Position numbers and translations under genes: made by a program
Shown: positions 34,926 through 43,038 of the stretch, in pieces
Layout of the letters: each line of letters begins with the position of its first letter
How positions within the stretch are numbered: position 1 is the first letter of the stretch
The notes under the pieces: generated by a model
The model's input: only the letters and a program-made list of their open reading frames with translations
Database searches by the model: none
Told to the model about the DNA's origin: nothing
Assembly (NCBI GenBank): GCA_040776805.1
Contig: JAXGZS010000002.1
Span: 248,001-312,000 of the forward strand
DNA: 64,000 nt
Direction: 5' to 3'
From: UBA7702 sp040776805
GTDB taxonomy: Bacteria > Bacillota > Dehalobacteriia > UBA7702

Positions 34926-34961
34926 AGTATAACATCCTCCATTTTACGGTGTCAACACCGT
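34926..34961 (-). promoter_or_regulatory. Promoter of the RND gene with palindrome over the -35
   Basis: On the minus strand TTGACA (34955-34950), an 18-base spacer and TATACT (34931-34926) with extended TGT. The -35 lies inside a perfect inverted repeat, ACGGTGT-2-ACACCGT (34946-34961), typical for a TetR- or MarR-type repressor site. Confidence 0.65.
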
Positions 34962-35101
34962 TTAGCCGCCCCTTAAAAGGGAAAAGGGCTTACCCGTCAT
35001 CCCTCGCTCTTTTGAAAACGATGACGCGTCAGCCCCTTCTTTTCTCTTCTTGCTTACCTTTTTTCTCTTGGGCTTTTCTTTTTGAGCTCTTTTCTTTCTG
35101 T

Positions 35102-35755
35102 TCAACGTTTGCTTCTTTTTTTCTGATCGATATAGGTGATCATATCCTCGATTTCGGACAATTCGTAACAGGTGCCGTCGGCGCCGACGGTAAAGCAGAA
35201 ATCCGAGGTCACGGGATTGCCGCCGATGATGACTTTGACTTTTTTGCGCAGACCCTCGTCTTCGAGAGCTTTTAACACATTGGATATTTCGTTGATGGTC
35301 GTCGTCAGCATCGCCGAGATGGCCAAATACGCCGGCTGATGGGTTTTTACGGCAGCCACAAAATCTTCGGGGTACACATCGATGCCGAGATCGATCACTT
35401 GATAGCCGAGGCTCGTCAAGGCCATGGCCACCAGATTTTTGCCGATATCATGGAGATCCCCGGCGACGGTGCCGATGATGATCTTGCCGCGACCGGGTTC
35501 AATCGCTTTTTTCAGATGAGGGCCCAGCACATGGAGACCGGCGTGAACCGCCCGGGAAACAACGATGACCTCCGCAATGAAAACCTCGTTTCTTTTCAGT
35601 TTGTCACTGATGGTTTTCAGCGGCGCCAGCAAGCCGCTGTGAAGAATCTCGTCGGCGGCAATCTTTTTACTCAAAGCAATTTCCGTCAGAAAGCGCACCT
35701 TATTGGCTTCTCCTTGCAATACCGCGTCTTGAATACTCTCGATTTCGCTTGACAT
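35102..35755 (-). CDS. mtaC: Methanol-type corrinoid protein
   Basis: A 217-residue methyl-carrying corrinoid protein. It has an N-terminal helical cap domain (about 1-85) and a B12-binding Rossmann domain with the cobalt-ligand motif D-x-H-x-x-G in GDLHDIGKNLV (His near 102), then ISAMLTTTINEI and GGNPV. It accepts the methyl group from MtaB and passes it to a second methyltransferase. Partner mtaB is 1.5 kb upstream in the same direction with the regulator between. I take ATG 35755; GTG 35767 overlaps the regulator stop as GTGA and is an alternative. The assignment to methanol rests on the neighbouring MtaB. Confidence 0.82.
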   Translation of the reverse strand: MSSEIESIQDAVLQGEANKVRFLTEIALSKKIAADEILHSGLLAPLKTISDKLKRNEVFIAEVIVVSRAVHAGLHVLGPHLKKAIEPGRGKIIIGTVAGDLHDIGKNLVAMALTSLGYQVIDLGIDVYPEDFVAAVKTHQPAYLAISAMLTTTINEISNVLKALEDEGLRKKVKVIIGGNPVTSDFCFTVGADGTCYELSEIEDMITYIDQKKRSKR

Positions 35756-35763
35756 AACCTCAC

Positions 35764-37074
35764 TCACTCCATGGATATCTTTTTTTTCTTAAAATCCCGG
35801 GGCGTAATGCCCTCGGCCTTTTTAAACACACGGGAAAAATAGCTTACATCCTCAAAACCGCATTCATAAGCGACTTCGCTGATGGACAATTTCGGTTTTG
35901 CCAGCAATTTTTTGGCGTACTCTACCCGCACATCCGTAAGATATTCAGTAAGCGTGCGGCCAAAGGTCTCGCTGAAGATATGGCTCAGATAACTGCCGCT
36001 CAAATGGACGCTTTTGCCGACATCGGCGACGGAGATTTTTTCTTTAAAGTGCCTTTTGATGTATTCCGCGGCGGCGCGGGCCGCTTGATAATTGTCTTTA
36101 TTCCGGGATTTCAGCATTTCTCCGGAATAAATATCAACGATGCTTTTTGTCCAGTAACAGATTTCTTCCGTGGTTTCTTTATGATACAGTTCCTCATAAA
36201 AACCGCTGTTGAGTTCCTGCATATCTACGTCGTTCATCCCTTCGTCGACGGCCACTTGGGACAGAGACACCAGCAATTCCACGATACGTCCCTTGACGTC
36301 GCAGACGCTTTTGGCGTTACGGTTTAAAATCTGCACGAGGATCGCGTCTAGCTCCTTTTGGGCGCCGGCCTGATCGCCGCTGCGGATTTTCGCAAGCAAT
36401 GAGCGCTCGGCGTCTTTCAGATCGCTGTGGCGGAGGCCGTGATTGCCGAAGGTAAAGAGTGTTTCCAGTTTTTTATTGGCCGCCATCTTGTCGGAAAGCA
36501 CTGCCTGATACGCGGTCATACTCTTCTGTTCCGAAAAAACGCCGCCTTCCTCGTTCATGATTTGATTGGCGACGACGAAAAGCAGTTCCGAAACGGCCTG
36601 CACCTTATCGCAGGGGAGATAATTCAGTTCCAAGGCAGCCAGTTTCACCTCGCCGAGATCGACGTTTAAGTCTTTGACCATCATCGTGATCTCATCGAGG
36701 AAATAATCCTCAATTTCCCACATCAGCACTTGTCCGCAAATGATGGCGCAATTGCGAGAGCCGATTTTGATCGGCACTGCCCAGTTGATCAGCCCGGCAT
36801 GGCAGCGAAAAACATACGGTTCCCCGTATTTCGCCGCTTCCCGGCCGGCTCGGGCATAGGAACGGCAGCATTTACGGTGACCTTCCGGATCGTCCTTGAT
36901 CAGTTTACAAAAACGGCCGTCGGGGACCTGGTTTTCCGTGGACACGAGAGTCACGCCGTTATCGTCGACAAGCAGCGCTTTGAGACCGCTGAAAACAGAA
37001 AAAGAGTGAAGCGTCTTTTCCAAAAAAGATTTCTCTTCACTGTCGGCTGTATATAACGTTTCTTCCGGTGCCAT
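35764..37074 (-). CDS. PocR-domain AraC-family regulator in the mta cluster
   Basis: A 436-residue regulator with an N-terminal PocR domain (about 15-170; CKLIKDDPEGHRKCCRSYAR and FRCHAGLINWAVPI), a helical linker, and a C-terminal AraC DNA-binding domain (about 335-430; VGKSVHLSGSYLSHIFSETF and CGFEDVSYFSRVFKKAEGIT). The cysteines in KCCRSY and RCHAG may hold a ligand or metal. Lying between mtaB and mtaC, it most likely senses a methylated substrate or product and controls these genes. GGGAAGTGG precedes ATG 37074. The nearby direct repeats TGCATTG (37127-37133, 37140-37146) might be its binding site. Confidence 0.85.
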   Translation of the reverse strand: MAPEETLYTADSEEKSFLEKTLHSFSVFSGLKALLVDDNGVTLVSTENQVPDGRFCKLIKDDPEGHRKCCRSYARAGREAAKYGEPYVFRCHAGLINWAVPIKIGSRNCAIICGQVLMWEIEDYFLDEITMMVKDLNVDLGEVKLAALELNYLPCDKVQAVSELLFVVANQIMNEEGGVFSEQKSMTAYQAVLSDKMAANKKLETLFTFGNHGLRHSDLKDAERSLLAKIRSGDQAGAQKELDAILVQILNRNAKSVCDVKGRIVELLVSLSQVAVDEGMNDVDMQELNSGFYEELYHKETTEEICYWTKSIVDIYSGEMLKSRNKDNYQAARAAAEYIKRHFKEKISVADVGKSVHLSGSYLSHIFSETFGRTLTEYLTDVRVEYAKKLLAKPKLSISEVAYECGFEDVSYFSRVFKKAEGITPRDFKKKKISME

Positions 37075-37126
37075 TTTACCACTTCCCTTTTTTTCGTAAT
37101 ACAATCGTCGCCTATGATCATTACCC

Positions 37127-37146
37127 TGCATTGTTTACTTGCATTG
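37127..37146. promoter_or_regulatory. Direct repeat, candidate operator before the mta regulator gene
   Basis: TGCATTG occurs twice, 13 bases apart, about 55-70 bases upstream of the PocR/AraC start codon. Direct half-sites are common for AraC-family proteins, but the spacing is shorter than the usual two turns. Confidence 0.3.
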
Positions 37147-37243
37147 CTTACATGATACAACATACCGTAACGGAAAGAAGGAGATGATTCCCCTTTCCTT
37201 TCCGCTGATGGAAGGTGGCGTCAAAAGGGAGTATATTAACGCC

Positions 37244-38623
37244 TTACATATCGTATTGCGCGGGGACAAAGGCTGCCGTGGTATTGTTTTTGATCATTTC
37301 GGCAGTAAATTTTTCCTCATCGTCGGTTACCGCGGCCAACTGCTGTTCCATGATGTCAAGATAGGCGGCGTCACGAGAGGTAAGGTTGAGCCTCTTATCC
37401 CCGTAGGCTTTCTTCAGGGCTTCGATGGTCACTGCGGCAGCAACCTTGGTTCTCTGGAAATGACCTTTGGCGGCAATGATCTTTTTGGAAAGGTCAATCA
37501 CCACTTTGGGATCGAGGATATAAGCATGGGGATCAAGGGCCACATCGGATTCCACAGAAATCTGTTTAAAGACATCGGCTTTGCCCAGCCTTGTCGCGGT
37601 ATTGAACAGTCTCGCGTCGTAAATCAACTGTTCCATGGAAACCGTAGGAGCCATGCCTCCCAAAAGGCGTGTGTTTTCCACGCTTTCATTGCTCCACATA
37701 TCACACATGGCGCCGACGATATTGCCCACCGTCGCGCTATGGGCGCAGGCGGAGGTACGGCCTTCCATGGAAATGGGCGTGCCGGTCATGGCTTTCAGAT
37801 AAACGCCTTCATAACCGCAGTCCTTATCGGGGCCAATGGCGCCGGCTTCCACGGCGACCATGGTGCGGACAGCGCACATCACGCGGTCAACGGCGGCAAA
37901 GGTGCGGGGGATCAGGTTTCTGTTGCCCAGCACCATGGCGGTATTGGCAAACCCGCAGGCCGTGTCACCCGCAGAGATGGAGCCGGTTTCTTTGGCGATC
38001 TTTGTGATTTCTTCCCAGAGAATACCCATGTCCTTGCAGCCCACAACACCGAGGGCAAAGAGAATTTTAGGCAGATCGCACATCATCAGAGCATCGTCAT
38101 GGAGGTGTTTGCCGCCGATGGATTCAATGGCCAAAAGATCCGCTCCGGCTTTGCCGGCGCCGCGGAAGGTTTTCATCACATGATCCCAATGCTCGCCATG
38201 ATACATATGTTCCAAACCGCGCCCTTCCCGAATGTCAACGGGGGTAATCCGCACGATGGTCTTTAAACCGCTGTGTTTGGCTTCATACTCCTTGGCAATG
38301 TCAACGACGACTTTGCTGACGTCAATACCCCACTGCGGTTCCCAGGTGCAGGGGGGCAGCAGTTCAATTTCAAAGCAGACGGCAGGGGCTTCCAACTCCA
38401 CGGCTCTTTCGCAAGCGCCGGTCATCATTTCCGTGTATTGATTCAGTACCCGCGGCATGGTATCTTTACTGATGGTCATTCTGGGCAAGGTCATATTCAG
38501 TTCGGGGATCACCTCTCCGCCGCCGATCACAACGCCGTTTTTGCAGGTTACAGGATGCTTCGATTTCCCAAAAATCAGTTCGTCGGCACTTTGATACGCT
38601 AATTCCGTAAATTCTTTTCTCAT
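37244..38623 (-). CDS. mtaB: Methanol:corrinoid methyltransferase
   Basis: The 459-residue zinc enzyme transfers the methyl group of methanol to the corrinoid of MtaC. Length matches archaeal and acetogen MtaB (about 460). Probable zinc-site regions are LLAIESIGGKHLHDD, GDTACGFANTAM and GPDKDCGYEG. The start MRKEFTELAYQSADELIFGK follows AGGAGAT by eight bases. The frame is open for 35 codons further up, but that part overlaps leader hairpins. A possible anti-Shine-Dalgarno strand lies at 38681-38688. The gene is followed by the PocR/AraC regulator and mtaC. MtaA, needed for the next transfer, is not in the window. Confidence 0.9.
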   Translation of the reverse strand: MRKEFTELAYQSADELIFGKSKHPVTCKNGVVIGGGEVIPELNMTLPRMTISKDTMPRVLNQYTEMMTGACERAVELEAPAVCFEIELLPPCTWEPQWGIDVSKVVVDIAKEYEAKHSGLKTIVRITPVDIREGRGLEHMYHGEHWDHVMKTFRGAGKAGADLLAIESIGGKHLHDDALMMCDLPKILFALGVVGCKDMGILWEEITKIAKETGSISAGDTACGFANTAMVLGNRNLIPRTFAAVDRVMCAVRTMVAVEAGAIGPDKDCGYEGVYLKAMTGTPISMEGRTSACAHSATVGNIVGAMCDMWSNESVENTRLLGGMAPTVSMEQLIYDARLFNTATRLGKADVFKQISVESDVALDPHAYILDPKVVIDLSKKIIAAKGHFQRTKVAAAVTIEALKKAYGDKRLNLTSRDAAYLDIMEQQLAAVTDDEEKFTAEMIKNNTTAAFVPAQYDM

Positions 38624-38631
38624 CTCTTTCA

Positions 38632-38709
38632 ATCTCCTCTCGAAATAAAAAATATCGTGCAAATAACCTTTTCTTTTGTAAGGAGATATGTTATAATGAC
38701 GTATCTCCT
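38632..38709 (-). promoter_or_regulatory. mtaB leader with alternative pairing over the ribosome site
   Basis: On the minus strand the leader contains AGGAGATA (38709-38702), then TATCTCCT (38688-38681), then the mtaB ribosome site AGGAGAT (38638-38632). The middle strand can pair with either flank: 8 bp upstream or 7 bp with the ribosome site. This is the layout of a translational on/off switch. The ligand or protein, if any, is unknown. Confidence 0.45.
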
Positions 38710-38821
38710 GAAGCCTGGGGGTATCCATTGCCTCCTTTCAGCGGAACTCTGTAAAACGTTGTAGCAGCAGCGTTTTACAGGAAATAGAAGTTTTTTGCTT
38801 GCGGAAAACTTCTATTTTTTA
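38692..38821 (+). ncRNA. Candidate antisense RNA opposite the mtaB leader
   Basis: An extended -10 (TGTTATAAT, 38689-38697) on the plus strand would start a transcript near 38704. It would form three stems: CTGAA/TTCAG with GGGGG/CCTCC inside (38708-38741), CTGTAAAACG/CGTTTTACAG (38749-38780), and AATAGAAGTTTT/AAAACTTCTATT (38783-38816) followed by a T run. The last is a good intrinsic terminator only on the plus strand, yet no plus-strand gene lies here. The first stem relies on a G-U pair that works only in the plus-strand RNA. The -35 is weak. I do not recognise the RNA. Confidence 0.45.
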
Positions 38822-38897
38822 TTGCCTTAACCTTTTGTCTTTTGTGCCTCAATTATAACAACATCATTTGTGAAATGCTTGCAAAATCCTTCAAAAA

Positions 38898-38952
38898 AAA
38901 GGACGATTCTGCTAAATTGAATTTTTTGCAGCAGAATCGTCCAAAAAAGTAA
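38898..38952 (-). terminator. Second, distal terminator after cobO
   Basis: GGACGATTCTGCT and its complement form a 13-bp stem with a run of eight T on the minus strand. It lies behind the first cobO terminator and shields the mtaB promoter. Confidence 0.7.
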
Positions 38953-38980
38953 ATATTTTTAATGAAATTTTTTATAAAAA

Positions 38981-39012
38981 ATCCCGCGAAGCGCAAGAAT
39001 TCTTCGCGGGAT
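38981..39012 (-). terminator. Intrinsic terminator after cobO
   Basis: ATCCCGCGAAG / CTTCGCGGGAT (11 bp, 10-base loop) followed by TTTTTTA on the minus strand, about 20 bases after the stop codon. Confidence 0.85.
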
Positions 39013-39032
39013 CATTGCTAAAAAGGACTGTT

Positions 39033-39560
39033 TCAGTTTTCGATGCCCTTCCGGGAAGGGACGCCCGCGTCATAGGGGTGCTTGATTTTCCTCACTTCGG
39101 AAACGTAATCGGCCAAAGCCACCAGTTCCGGTTCGGGCATTCTGCCGGTTAAAACAATCTCCCAGGCCGCCGGTTTGCTTTTCAGAAAGGAAAGAACCAC
39201 GTCGCGGTCGATCATATCGTTATTATATGCGGACATCACCTCATCAAAAATGATCATGCGGCAATTTTCCGCTTTGGCTTTTTCAATGGCATTCTGAAAT
39301 TGCCGGGTATACGCTTTTCTGGCCTCGTCTTTGCCACCGTCGCTTAACGTCCAGGAAAAACCGAAGCTCTTTTCCGCGGGAACCACATAAACGCCTTCAA
39401 TCTGCTCCAGCACATTGCGTTCTGAAGAATGGTTTCCTTTCATCAGCTGGGTAAAGACGACCTTCTGGCCGCTGCCCACACAGCGCACCGCCAAACCGAT
39501 GGCCGCGGTGGTTTTGCCTTTGCCGTCGCCGGTATAAATATGAATCAAACCTGTTTCCAT
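39033..39560 (-). CDS. cobO: Cob(I)yrinic acid a,c-diamide adenosyltransferase
   Basis: A 175-residue CobA/CobO/BtuR-type P-loop enzyme that adds the adenosyl group to cobalt in corrinoids. The ATP-binding segment is YTGDGKGKTTAAIGLAVR (residues 9-26) and the Walker B is MIIFDEVMSAYNN (about 103-115). The start follows GGAGG by seven bases. It lies upstream of mtaB in the same direction but is separated by two terminators, so it is its own transcript. The position beside corrinoid methyltransferases fits cobalamin supply. Confidence 0.9.
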   Translation of the reverse strand: METGLIHIYTGDGKGKTTAAIGLAVRCVGSGQKVVFTQLMKGNHSSERNVLEQIEGVYVVPAEKSFGFSWTLSDGGKDEARKAYTRQFQNAIEKAKAENCRMIIFDEVMSAYNNDMIDRDVVLSFLKSKPAAWEIVLTGRMPEPELVALADYVSEVRKIKHPYDAGVPSRKGIEN

Positions 39561-39692
39561 GATTTTGCCTCCGCATCAGCGTCATTCGACATCTTAACAT
39601 CTTAATTTCATTATATTCTTTCCACGGCGGTCAAATCCTGCCGCAGCGGGGAAAAAACAGAAATTTAAAACATCGCGCAAATTTCCGCTTCC

Positions 39693-42251
39693 TCAAAGCT
39701 TTTTACTATAGAGAATACGCACGGAATTGATGATGCAGATCATCGCCACGCCGGTATCGGCAAAGATGGCCAGCCACATATTGGCGAATCCCAACAGGCC
39801 GAGGATCATCACAAGGCCTTTGACGGCCAAAGCGAAGACGACGTTTTCCAAGGCCACGCGTCCCACTTTTCTGGCTATTTTCAGCGCACGCGGCACGGCC
39901 TTCATTTCCGATGTCATAAAAACCACATCAGCGGCTTCGATGGCGGCGTCGGCGCCGCTGCCCATGGCGGCGCCCACATCGGCGCCGGCCAGCACCGGCG
40001 CATCGTTGATGCCGTCGCCCACAAACATCACCGCACCGCGGTTTTTGCGGATCTGCTGCAAAATCGTCAGTTTATCCTGGGGCATTAATTTGGCGTGAAC
40101 CTCATCCATGCCGGTTGCCGTGGCAATGGCCGCCGCCGCTTCTTGACGGTCTCCCGTCAGCATCGCCGTGGCGAGACCCAGGGCGGCAATATCCGCCACC
40201 GCTTCTTTGGCGTCACTTTTTAAGGTATCGGCAATCAGGATACGACCGGCAAATTTACCGTCGACGGCCACCAGCACTTCGGTACCGTAAAAATCCCTTT
40301 GGAGATCTGTGACAGGCAATCCCGCTTCCTCCAAAAATTGCCTGTTACCGCAGAGAACTTCCGTTTCTTCCCAGGTTGCGGCAACTCCCCTGCCAGCAAC
40401 TTCCCGGAGGCCTTGGGGCCGCTTCAGCGATAGTGACTTGGCCTTTGCCGCCGCAACGATGGAAGCGCCGATGGGATGGGTGGAGGGAAGCTCCGCCGAA
40501 GCCGCGGCGGCCAGCAAATCATCCATGGAAAAACCTTCGGCGGGGATGATTTCCGTCACCTCAAAAATTCCCTTGGTCACCGTCCCTGTCTTATCCATCA
40601 CCACCGCTTTCGCGTCTTTCAACGCCTCCAGGGCAACGCCGCCTTTGAAAAGAATGCCGTTTCTGGAACCAAAGCCGATGCCGGCAAAATAGGCCAAAGG
40701 CACGCTTAACACAAGGGCGCAGGGACAACTGATCACCAGGAAGGTCAAGGCCGTATAGATCCAGTGATACCAATCGCCGGTGAGAAGAGAGGGTACCACC
40801 GCCGTGGTCACCGCCAAAAGCACCACAAAGGGGGTGTATACTCTAGCGAAGCGGGTAATAAAGCGGTCGATTTTCGGTTTGCTGGCCGCGGCCCGCTCCA
40901 CGGAATCCAGGATCCGCGTCACCATCGATTCGCTCAAAACCTTTTCCACCCTTATTTTCAGCTGTTCCGATGTATTGATACAGCCGGAAACCACCTCGCT
41001 GCCGGAAACCGCCTTCACCGGCACGGGTTCCCCGGTGACCGCCGAGGTGTCGATGCGGCTCTCCCCTTCCACCACAACGCCGTCAAGGGGGATGCGGTCG
41101 CCGGGACGCACGAGGATCAGATCGCCGACCACGGCGTCCTCCGCGGGAATCACCGTTACTTCGTCACCGATGAGCAGATTCACCGTTTCCGGTCTGAGAT
41201 CCACAGCGTCCATAATCTGGCTTCTGCTCTTTTCTACGGCCCGCTCTTCAAAAATTTCTCCCACGAAAAAGAACATCATCACCGCCACGGCCTCGGTATA
41301 CTCGCCGACGGCAAAAGCGCCCAAGGAAGCGATACTCATCAGAAAGTTCTCGTCAAAGACACGGCCTTTGAAGATATTCCTGACGGCGGTCCATAAAACA
41401 TTGCGGCCCAATACGAGATAAGACGCGATATACAAAACGAGAGAAAATAAGGGTTTGGCGGTGATCAACAGCGCAGCCAGGAAAAGGACGACGCCGATGC
41501 CGAGGAGAAGAAGATCGCGATTGCCCGCTTTGGCGAAAAACGCTTCTTTCTTTGCTTCCTTTTTCATGCCCTGCTCTTTTACGGTCAAGGTGATCTCGGG
41601 ATCCGTTTCCCGCACTATTTTTTCTATTTGCGGTTGCAGCCTTGAGGGCGACGACGCCGTAAGACGCAGCTGTTTTGTGGGAAAATGCAGCGCCGCCCAG
41701 GTAACGCCGGGAAGGGCTTTGACCGCCGCGGCTATGGTTTCGCCGTCCTCCGCGCGCTTCAAGTTTTCCACCTGGAAAACAGCGGTTTTGGCAGCGCCGA
41801 TCGTCTTTTTTCCGGCAATAACCCGCACCTCGGATTCGATGGAACTGACGATTTCCTGAAGCCGGGGCAACAGTTTCTCCTGCTCGTCGGCGGCAAGGCG
41901 CAGCTGTTTTGTGGCGAAGGTAATGGAAGCGTATGCCACCCCGGGAAGCTCTTTGATTTTCCGCTCCATCTTCGCCGCACAGGTGGCGCAGCCCAGGTTT
42001 TCTAAAATATATACGGCTTGTTCCACACCTTCGTCGGGGATGGAGCCAGTGCAAAAGGCCAAGCTTTCGCCGCAAACGCCGCAATTGTTGGTGTGACGAT
42101 TGCAGCCGGGACGGTTGCAATCAGGGCCGTGCACCGGCTGAGGCGCTCTTTTCCGGGGGGCAGGGCCGCGATCAGCGCCGGTGGCTTTCGTTTCGCCGCA
42201 GCCTTCGCCGCCGCAGCCTTCCGCGTGATGACAGCAATGATGTTGTTCCAT
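39693..42251 (-). CDS. cadA: Cadmium/zinc-transporting P-type ATPase
   Basis: An 852-residue P1B-type ATPase that exports divalent metals. The N-terminal 70 residues are Cys/His-rich (HHCCHH, GCGGEGCGE, CNRPGCNRH, CGVCGESLAFC). Next is an HMA domain with the metal motif GCATC, and then a second HMA-like domain that has lost its CxxC. The core has the SCPCAL ion-path motif in helix 6, DKTGT with the phosphorylated Asp, the HP motif in STHPIGAS, and GDGINDAP. AGGGG lies before ATG 42251. It follows its ArsR-family regulator by 11 bases. Specificity for Cd/Zn/Pb over Cu follows from the CadC-like neighbour and the family branch. Confidence 0.88.
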   Translation of the reverse strand: MEQHHCCHHAEGCGGEGCGETKATGADRGPAPRKRAPQPVHGPDCNRPGCNRHTNNCGVCGESLAFCTGSIPDEGVEQAVYILENLGCATCAAKMERKIKELPGVAYASITFATKQLRLAADEQEKLLPRLQEIVSSIESEVRVIAGKKTIGAAKTAVFQVENLKRAEDGETIAAAVKALPGVTWAALHFPTKQLRLTASSPSRLQPQIEKIVRETDPEITLTVKEQGMKKEAKKEAFFAKAGNRDLLLLGIGVVLFLAALLITAKPLFSLVLYIASYLVLGRNVLWTAVRNIFKGRVFDENFLMSIASLGAFAVGEYTEAVAVMMFFFVGEIFEERAVEKSRSQIMDAVDLRPETVNLLIGDEVTVIPAEDAVVGDLILVRPGDRIPLDGVVVEGESRIDTSAVTGEPVPVKAVSGSEVVSGCINTSEQLKIRVEKVLSESMVTRILDSVERAAASKPKIDRFITRFARVYTPFVVLLAVTTAVVPSLLTGDWYHWIYTALTFLVISCPCALVLSVPLAYFAGIGFGSRNGILFKGGVALEALKDAKAVVMDKTGTVTKGIFEVTEIIPAEGFSMDDLLAAAASAELPSTHPIGASIVAAAKAKSLSLKRPQGLREVAGRGVAATWEETEVLCGNRQFLEEAGLPVTDLQRDFYGTEVLVAVDGKFAGRILIADTLKSDAKEAVADIAALGLATAMLTGDRQEAAAAIATATGMDEVHAKLMPQDKLTILQQIRKNRGAVMFVGDGINDAPVLAGADVGAAMGSGADAAIEAADVVFMTSEMKAVPRALKIARKVGRVALENVVFALAVKGLVMILGLLGFANMWLAIFADTGVAMICIINSVRILYSKKL

Positions 42252-42262
42252 GTTGTTTTCCC

Positions 42263-42628
42263 CTATTCTTTGATATGTTCGTATCCCTGGCTTAAAATGG
42301 ATTCGATATGGGCGTCGGCCAGGGAATAAAAGACCGTTTTGCCTTCTCTTTTCGCTGAAACCAATTTCATCTGTTTCAAAAAACGCAATTGGTGGGAAAT
42401 GGCGGACTGGGTCATCCCCAGGGTGGCGGCGATATGCCCCACGCACATTTCGGAACAAAGCAGCAGGTAGAGTATTTTTACTCGGGTAGAGTCGCCGAAT
42501 ACCTTAAAAAAATCGGCAAGATCGTAAAGGTCTTCCTCCGGCGGCATGCCGCTTAATAGTTCTTTGGCGAGATTTTCATGGCTTGCCGCGACCTCACAAC
42601 AAGATTTATCATGATCCGATGGATTCAT
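42263..42628 (-). CDS. cadC: ArsR/SmtB-family metal-sensing repressor (CadC-like)
   Basis: A 121-residue winged-helix repressor with Cys pair near the N-terminus (KSCCEVAAS), the metal-site helix SEMCVGHIAATLGMTQSAIS, recognition helix region QSAISHQLRFLKQMKL and a C-terminal helix with DAHIESILSQGYEH, the alpha-5 zinc site of SmtB types. It probably blocks its own operon until Cd, Zn or Pb binds. GGGAGG precedes the ATG. A perfect palindrome at 42723-42748 next to the -10 is the likely operator. Confidence 0.85.
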   Translation of the reverse strand: MNPSDHDKSCCEVAASHENLAKELLSGMPPEEDLYDLADFFKVFGDSTRVKILYLLLCSEMCVGHIAATLGMTQSAISHQLRFLKQMKLVSAKREGKTVFYSLADAHIESILSQGYEHIKE

Positions 42629-42722
42629 TTCATACCTCCCGATGGATAATTTCAGATAAATGATTGGGGAAGGATTCGTTTCATGCTTTCCGGCTCATTC
42701 GTACGTATCCTCCGAACATTCA

Positions 42723-42777
42723 AACATATGAGCATCTGCTCATATGTTCATTATATCACGCGCCTTCCCCTTGTCAA
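42723..42777 (-). promoter_or_regulatory. cad promoter and operator
   Basis: On the minus strand TTGACA (42777-42772), 16 bases, TATAAT (42755-42750), both consensus. Directly downstream is a perfect 12-2-12 inverted repeat, AACATATGAGCA / TGCTCATATGTT (42723-42748), of the ATATGA-type bound by ArsR/SmtB repressors. Confidence 0.85.
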
Positions 42778-42925
42778 GATTTTTTTCGTCTTTTTTTGCT
42801 TTGATTCTTTGCATTATATGATAAGGAAGGGAATCAGTTGAAAAGCGCTCTTCGGCGAGGGTTTTATGGATATCCGCTTTTTCTGTCCCACACAAACCAC
42901 TTCACCGGGGCAAACAGGCGAAGGG

Positions 42926-42948
42926 CGGAACAAAAAAGGGCGTCCCAA
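42926..42948 (-). terminator. Terminator-like stem after htpG
   Basis: On the minus strand GGCGT pairs with ACGCC and TTTTTT follows. A nearby GGACGTCC palindrome may extend the structure. Confidence 0.5.
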
Positions 42949-43038
42949 ACGCCATAAAATGACGGAAAGGACGTCCTCTTCTTTTCATTTATGTTATAAA
43001 CAGCGATTTGCCGCGGTGTTAAAGCTCTCCCAAACCTT

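Larger units (their letters stand above)
42629..43038. other. Intergenic region between htpG and the cad operon
   Basis: It contains the cad promoter/operator and the htpG terminator. A plus-strand run of about 40 codons from TTG near 42837, behind AAGGAAGGG, is open but its product (Arg-rich) overlaps the terminator and looks spurious. Confidence 0.4.

Noticed and set aside
37139..38266. A 375-codon plus-strand frame opposite mtaB
   Set aside because: It mirrors mtaB, lacks a ribosome site and is His/Gly-rich in the manner of antisense frames.
38624..38728. Longer MtaB starting at 38728
   Set aside because: The extra 35 codons cross the leader hairpin, its ATG is only two bases from the upstream AGGAGG, and the start at 38623 gives the usual family length with a well-spaced ribosome site.
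42837..42956. A 40-codon Arg-rich frame upstream of the cad promoter
   Set aside because: A TTG start with a fair ribosome site exists, but the frame runs over the htpG terminator and shows no protein-like pattern.
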